From the NCBI GenBank assembly GCA_013329105.1, contig DUKW01000135.1, forward strand, positions 1 through 7,620: a stretch of DNA of 7,620 bases, given 5' to 3'. Shown piece by piece: positions 6,397-7,620 of this stretch. Below the pieces are notes generated by a model. It was not told where the DNA came from. It ran no database searches and was given only the letters and a program-made list of their open reading frames with translations. How positions within the stretch are numbered: position 1 is the first letter of the stretch; each line of letters starts with the position of its first letter. Source of the DNA: Candidatus Methanomethylophilaceae archaeon. GTDB lineage: Archaea; Thermoplasmatota; Thermoplasmata; Methanomassiliicoccales; Methanomethylophilaceae. A program made the translations under genes and the position numbers.

Positions 6397-7442
6397 CCCT
6401 TCATCAATATCTTGCCACGGTACTTCGCGTATGTGGCGTAGTCAATCTCACGGGTATTTTCCAGCATCGAGGCCACTGTGGGTGCGGCCGCCAGATTGAA
6501 ATGCCTTATTGTGTCCGTCACCGTTATATCAAAAGCGTCACTACCTGCCCCAGAACCATATGCCACCATCAATATCCGATCGCCTGGGGATGCTGTATCG
6601 AGTACAGATGCCAGACCGAGAGGCACAGCTCCGCTATATGTGTTACCAATCATCGGCGGAAGCAGTCCACGGGAGAGCTGTTCATCGGTGAAGCCTAGCA
6701 TCTTCGCCATTCTCTGAGGGAATTTACCATTGGGTTGATGAAAAATCACATGATTATAATCGGCAGGCGATGTCCCCATACGTTCCATCATCATCTTAGC
6801 TGCTTCACCAACATGCTTGAAGTATGCTGGTTCACCAGTAAATCTCCCGCCATGGGAGGGATACGGCTGACCTTCCCTCCTCCAGAAATCAGGAGTGTCA
6901 GTCGTATAACTTAGCGTGCTGTTGATGCGGGCAATGATATTCTCGCTTCCGATTAGAAATGCGGCCCCTCCGGCCGATGCTGAGTACTCTAGCGCATCAC
7001 CTGGTGCGCCTTGGGACGTGTCGGCCCCTATAGCAACACCGTAACGTATCATCCCAGAACCTACTTGACCCATGACCGCCTGCATCCCAGCCGTACCTGC
7101 CTTACAAGCAAACTCAAGGTCTGCCACAGATATCAAAGGAGAGGCCTCTATGGCTTCGGCGACCACCGTACCGCTGGGTTTGACTGCATAAGGGTGCGAC
7201 TCCGAACCTACATATAACGCTCCTATATCCGCTGGGTCGATGTCGACCCGACGCATCATACTCCTGGCAGCGGCAATCGCTATCGTTACAACATCTTCAT
7301 CGGGAGATGGCACCGACTTACTGTTTATGTAGAGCCCCTTGGCCATAGCCTTACCATCCTGACCCCACACTCTTCCTATTTCGATTGGTGTTATACGGAA
7401 GCGCGGTATGTATGCACCATAACTGACTATTCCAACTTCCAA
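6393..7442 (-). CDS. Hydroxymethylglutaryl-CoA synthase, archaeal type
   Basis: The enzyme condenses acetyl-CoA with acetoacetyl-CoA to HMG-CoA, the committed carbon-skeleton step of the mevalonate pathway that feeds archaeal isoprenoid lipids. At 349 residues it has the compact archaeal size. The catalytic set appears complete: Glu81 in G-S-E-S-H-P-Y, nucleophile Cys113 in [10 protein letters not shown], and His235 in F-H-Q-P-N-G-K. Other archaeal landmarks are S-Y-G-A-Y-I-P-R at the N-terminus, [12 protein letters not shown] (138-149), [13 protein letters not shown] (196-208), G-N-T-Y-S-G (266-271) and [10 protein letters not shown] (295-304). The start is TTG at 7442-7440, chosen because AGGAGG stands seven bases before it and the protein then begins [11 protein letters not shown] as in homologs. 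It follows the upstream gene by 11 bases and overlaps the thiolase start, so it sits inside a tightly coupled operon. Confidence 0.95.
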   Translation of the reverse strand: MEVGIVSYGAYIPRFRITPIEIGRVWGQDGKAMAKGLYINSKSVPSPDEDVVTIAIAAARSMMRRVDIDPADIGALYVGSESHPYAVKPSGTVVAEAIEASPLISVADLEFACKAGTAGMQAVMGQVGSGMIRYGVAIGADTSQGAPGDALEYSASAGGAAFLIGSENIIARINSTLSYTTDTPDFWRREGQPYPSHGGRFTGEPAYFKHVGEAAKMMMERMGTSPADYNHVIFHQPNGKFPQRMAKMLGFTDEQLSRGLLPPMIGNTYSGAVPLGLASVLDTASPGDRILMVAYGSGAGSDAFDITVTDTIRHFNLAAAPTVASMLENTREIDYATYAKYRGKILMKG

Positions 7443-7449
7443 ATGAATA

Positions 7450-7455
7450 CCTCCT
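7450..7455 (-). promoter_or_regulatory. Ribosome-binding site for HMG-CoA synthase, overlapping the upstream stop codon
   Basis: AGGAGG, read on the minus strand, lies seven bases before the TTG start of HMG-CoA synthase. Its first two bases are the last two of the TAG stop of the upstream gene (7456-7454). This arrangement suggests that ribosomes finishing the upstream gene promote initiation on HMG-CoA synthase. Confidence 0.8.
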
Positions 7456-7620
7456 ATTCTATGGCTTCCAGCCTCTCTACCAACTCATCCAATTCCAAAT
7501 TCGTCGTTACCAATGGTATGCCCTCCACATCTGCCAGTTTCACCGCTAGAGGGTCAACTTTCTCCGGTTTATGGTAAACCACCATAGCTGGAGAAAGGGG
7601 ATGAGCCCGTACGGCTATCA
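7454..7620 (-). CDS. Unidentified operon gene, C-terminal 54 residues only
   Basis: The 5' part of this gene lies beyond the window. The visible end was translated by hand and runs from [10 protein letters not shown] to E-R-L-E-A-I-E before a TAG at 7456-7454. It reads as an alternating beta/alpha segment: a strand (A-M-V-V-Y-H), an amphipathic helix ([10 protein letters not shown]), a strand (I-P-L-V-T-T-N) and a final helix (L-D-E-L-V-E-R-L-E). The pattern 'x-A-x-x-x-G/E-I-P-L-V-T-T' followed by a closing helix recalls the end of DRTGG-type or similar small alpha/beta ligand-binding domains, but the match is too loose to name it. It is only 11 bases from HMG-CoA synthase and shares its stop with that gene's ribosome-binding site, so it belongs to the same transcript and could be a regulator or pathway partner. 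Confidence 0.7.
   Translation of the reverse strand, partial: IAVRAHPLSPAMVVYHKPEKVDPLAVKLADVEGIPLVTTNLELDELVERLEAIE

Noticed and set aside
6478..6717. Three overlapping plus-strand open frames antisense to HMG-CoA synthase
   Set aside because: The opposite strand encodes a clearly conserved enzyme in this interval. The plus-strand translations look like shadows of its codon pattern.
1..7620. CRISPR array, tRNA or rRNA gene, insertion sequence
   Set aside because: I saw no spaced direct DNA repeats, no tRNA-like or rRNA-like sequence, no transposase and no terminal inverted repeats. Nearly all bases lie in conserved or continuous coding frames.

Overview
The window is archaeal, most likely from a euryarchaeote; Thermoplasmata or a relative is a plausible but unproven placement. 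The evidence is a KEOPS Cgi121 subunit, an archaeal-type HMG-CoA synthase with the thiolase and DUF35 partner genes of the archaeal mevalonate pathway, a candidate TATA box placed for leaderless transcription, and strong GGAGG ribosome-binding sites in front of TTG starts. Coding density is very high. The only non-coding stretch over 100 bases is the divergent promoter region at 181-308.

Layout. Positions 1-180 (minus strand) hold the N-terminus of a homoserine kinase (thrB), cut by the window edge. After the divergent intergenic region, two plus-strand genes follow 34 bases apart and probably form one transcript: a Cgi121-family protein (309-743), and a 1346-residue, all-helical, highly charged protein (778-4818) that I cannot assign to a named family. 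That protein is built from about 19 degenerate helical units of roughly 62 residues, each marked by a G-D/N-aromatic/aliphatic-x-x-A turn, followed by a small beta-rich C-terminal domain. It ends one base from the end of an opposing minus-strand operon.

The minus-strand operon, read right to left, contains the C-terminal end of an unidentified gene (7454 to beyond 7620), HMG-CoA synthase (6393-7442), a thiolase-family protein (5224-6396) and a zinc-ribbon/OB-fold DUF35 protein (4820-5224). The genes overlap or nearly touch, which suggests translational coupling. In other archaea these three proteins form one complex that condenses acetyl-CoA to acetoacetyl-CoA and passes it to HMG-CoA synthase for isoprenoid lipid synthesis.

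The main surprise is in the thiolase. Its fold motifs are well kept, but every catalytic position I can align is replaced: the nucleophilic Cys is Gly89, the His of the HDCF motif is Asn288, and the Cys and His of the CGHP motif are Arg335 and Asn338. HMG-CoA synthase keeps its Cys113, Glu81 and His235, and the DUF35 protein keeps its four zinc-binding cysteines. The complex therefore seems to be retained around a thiolase subunit that cannot use the classical mechanism. It may be a scaffold, or it may catalyse a different reaction. The second point of interest is the long solenoid-like repeat protein beside the KEOPS subunit.
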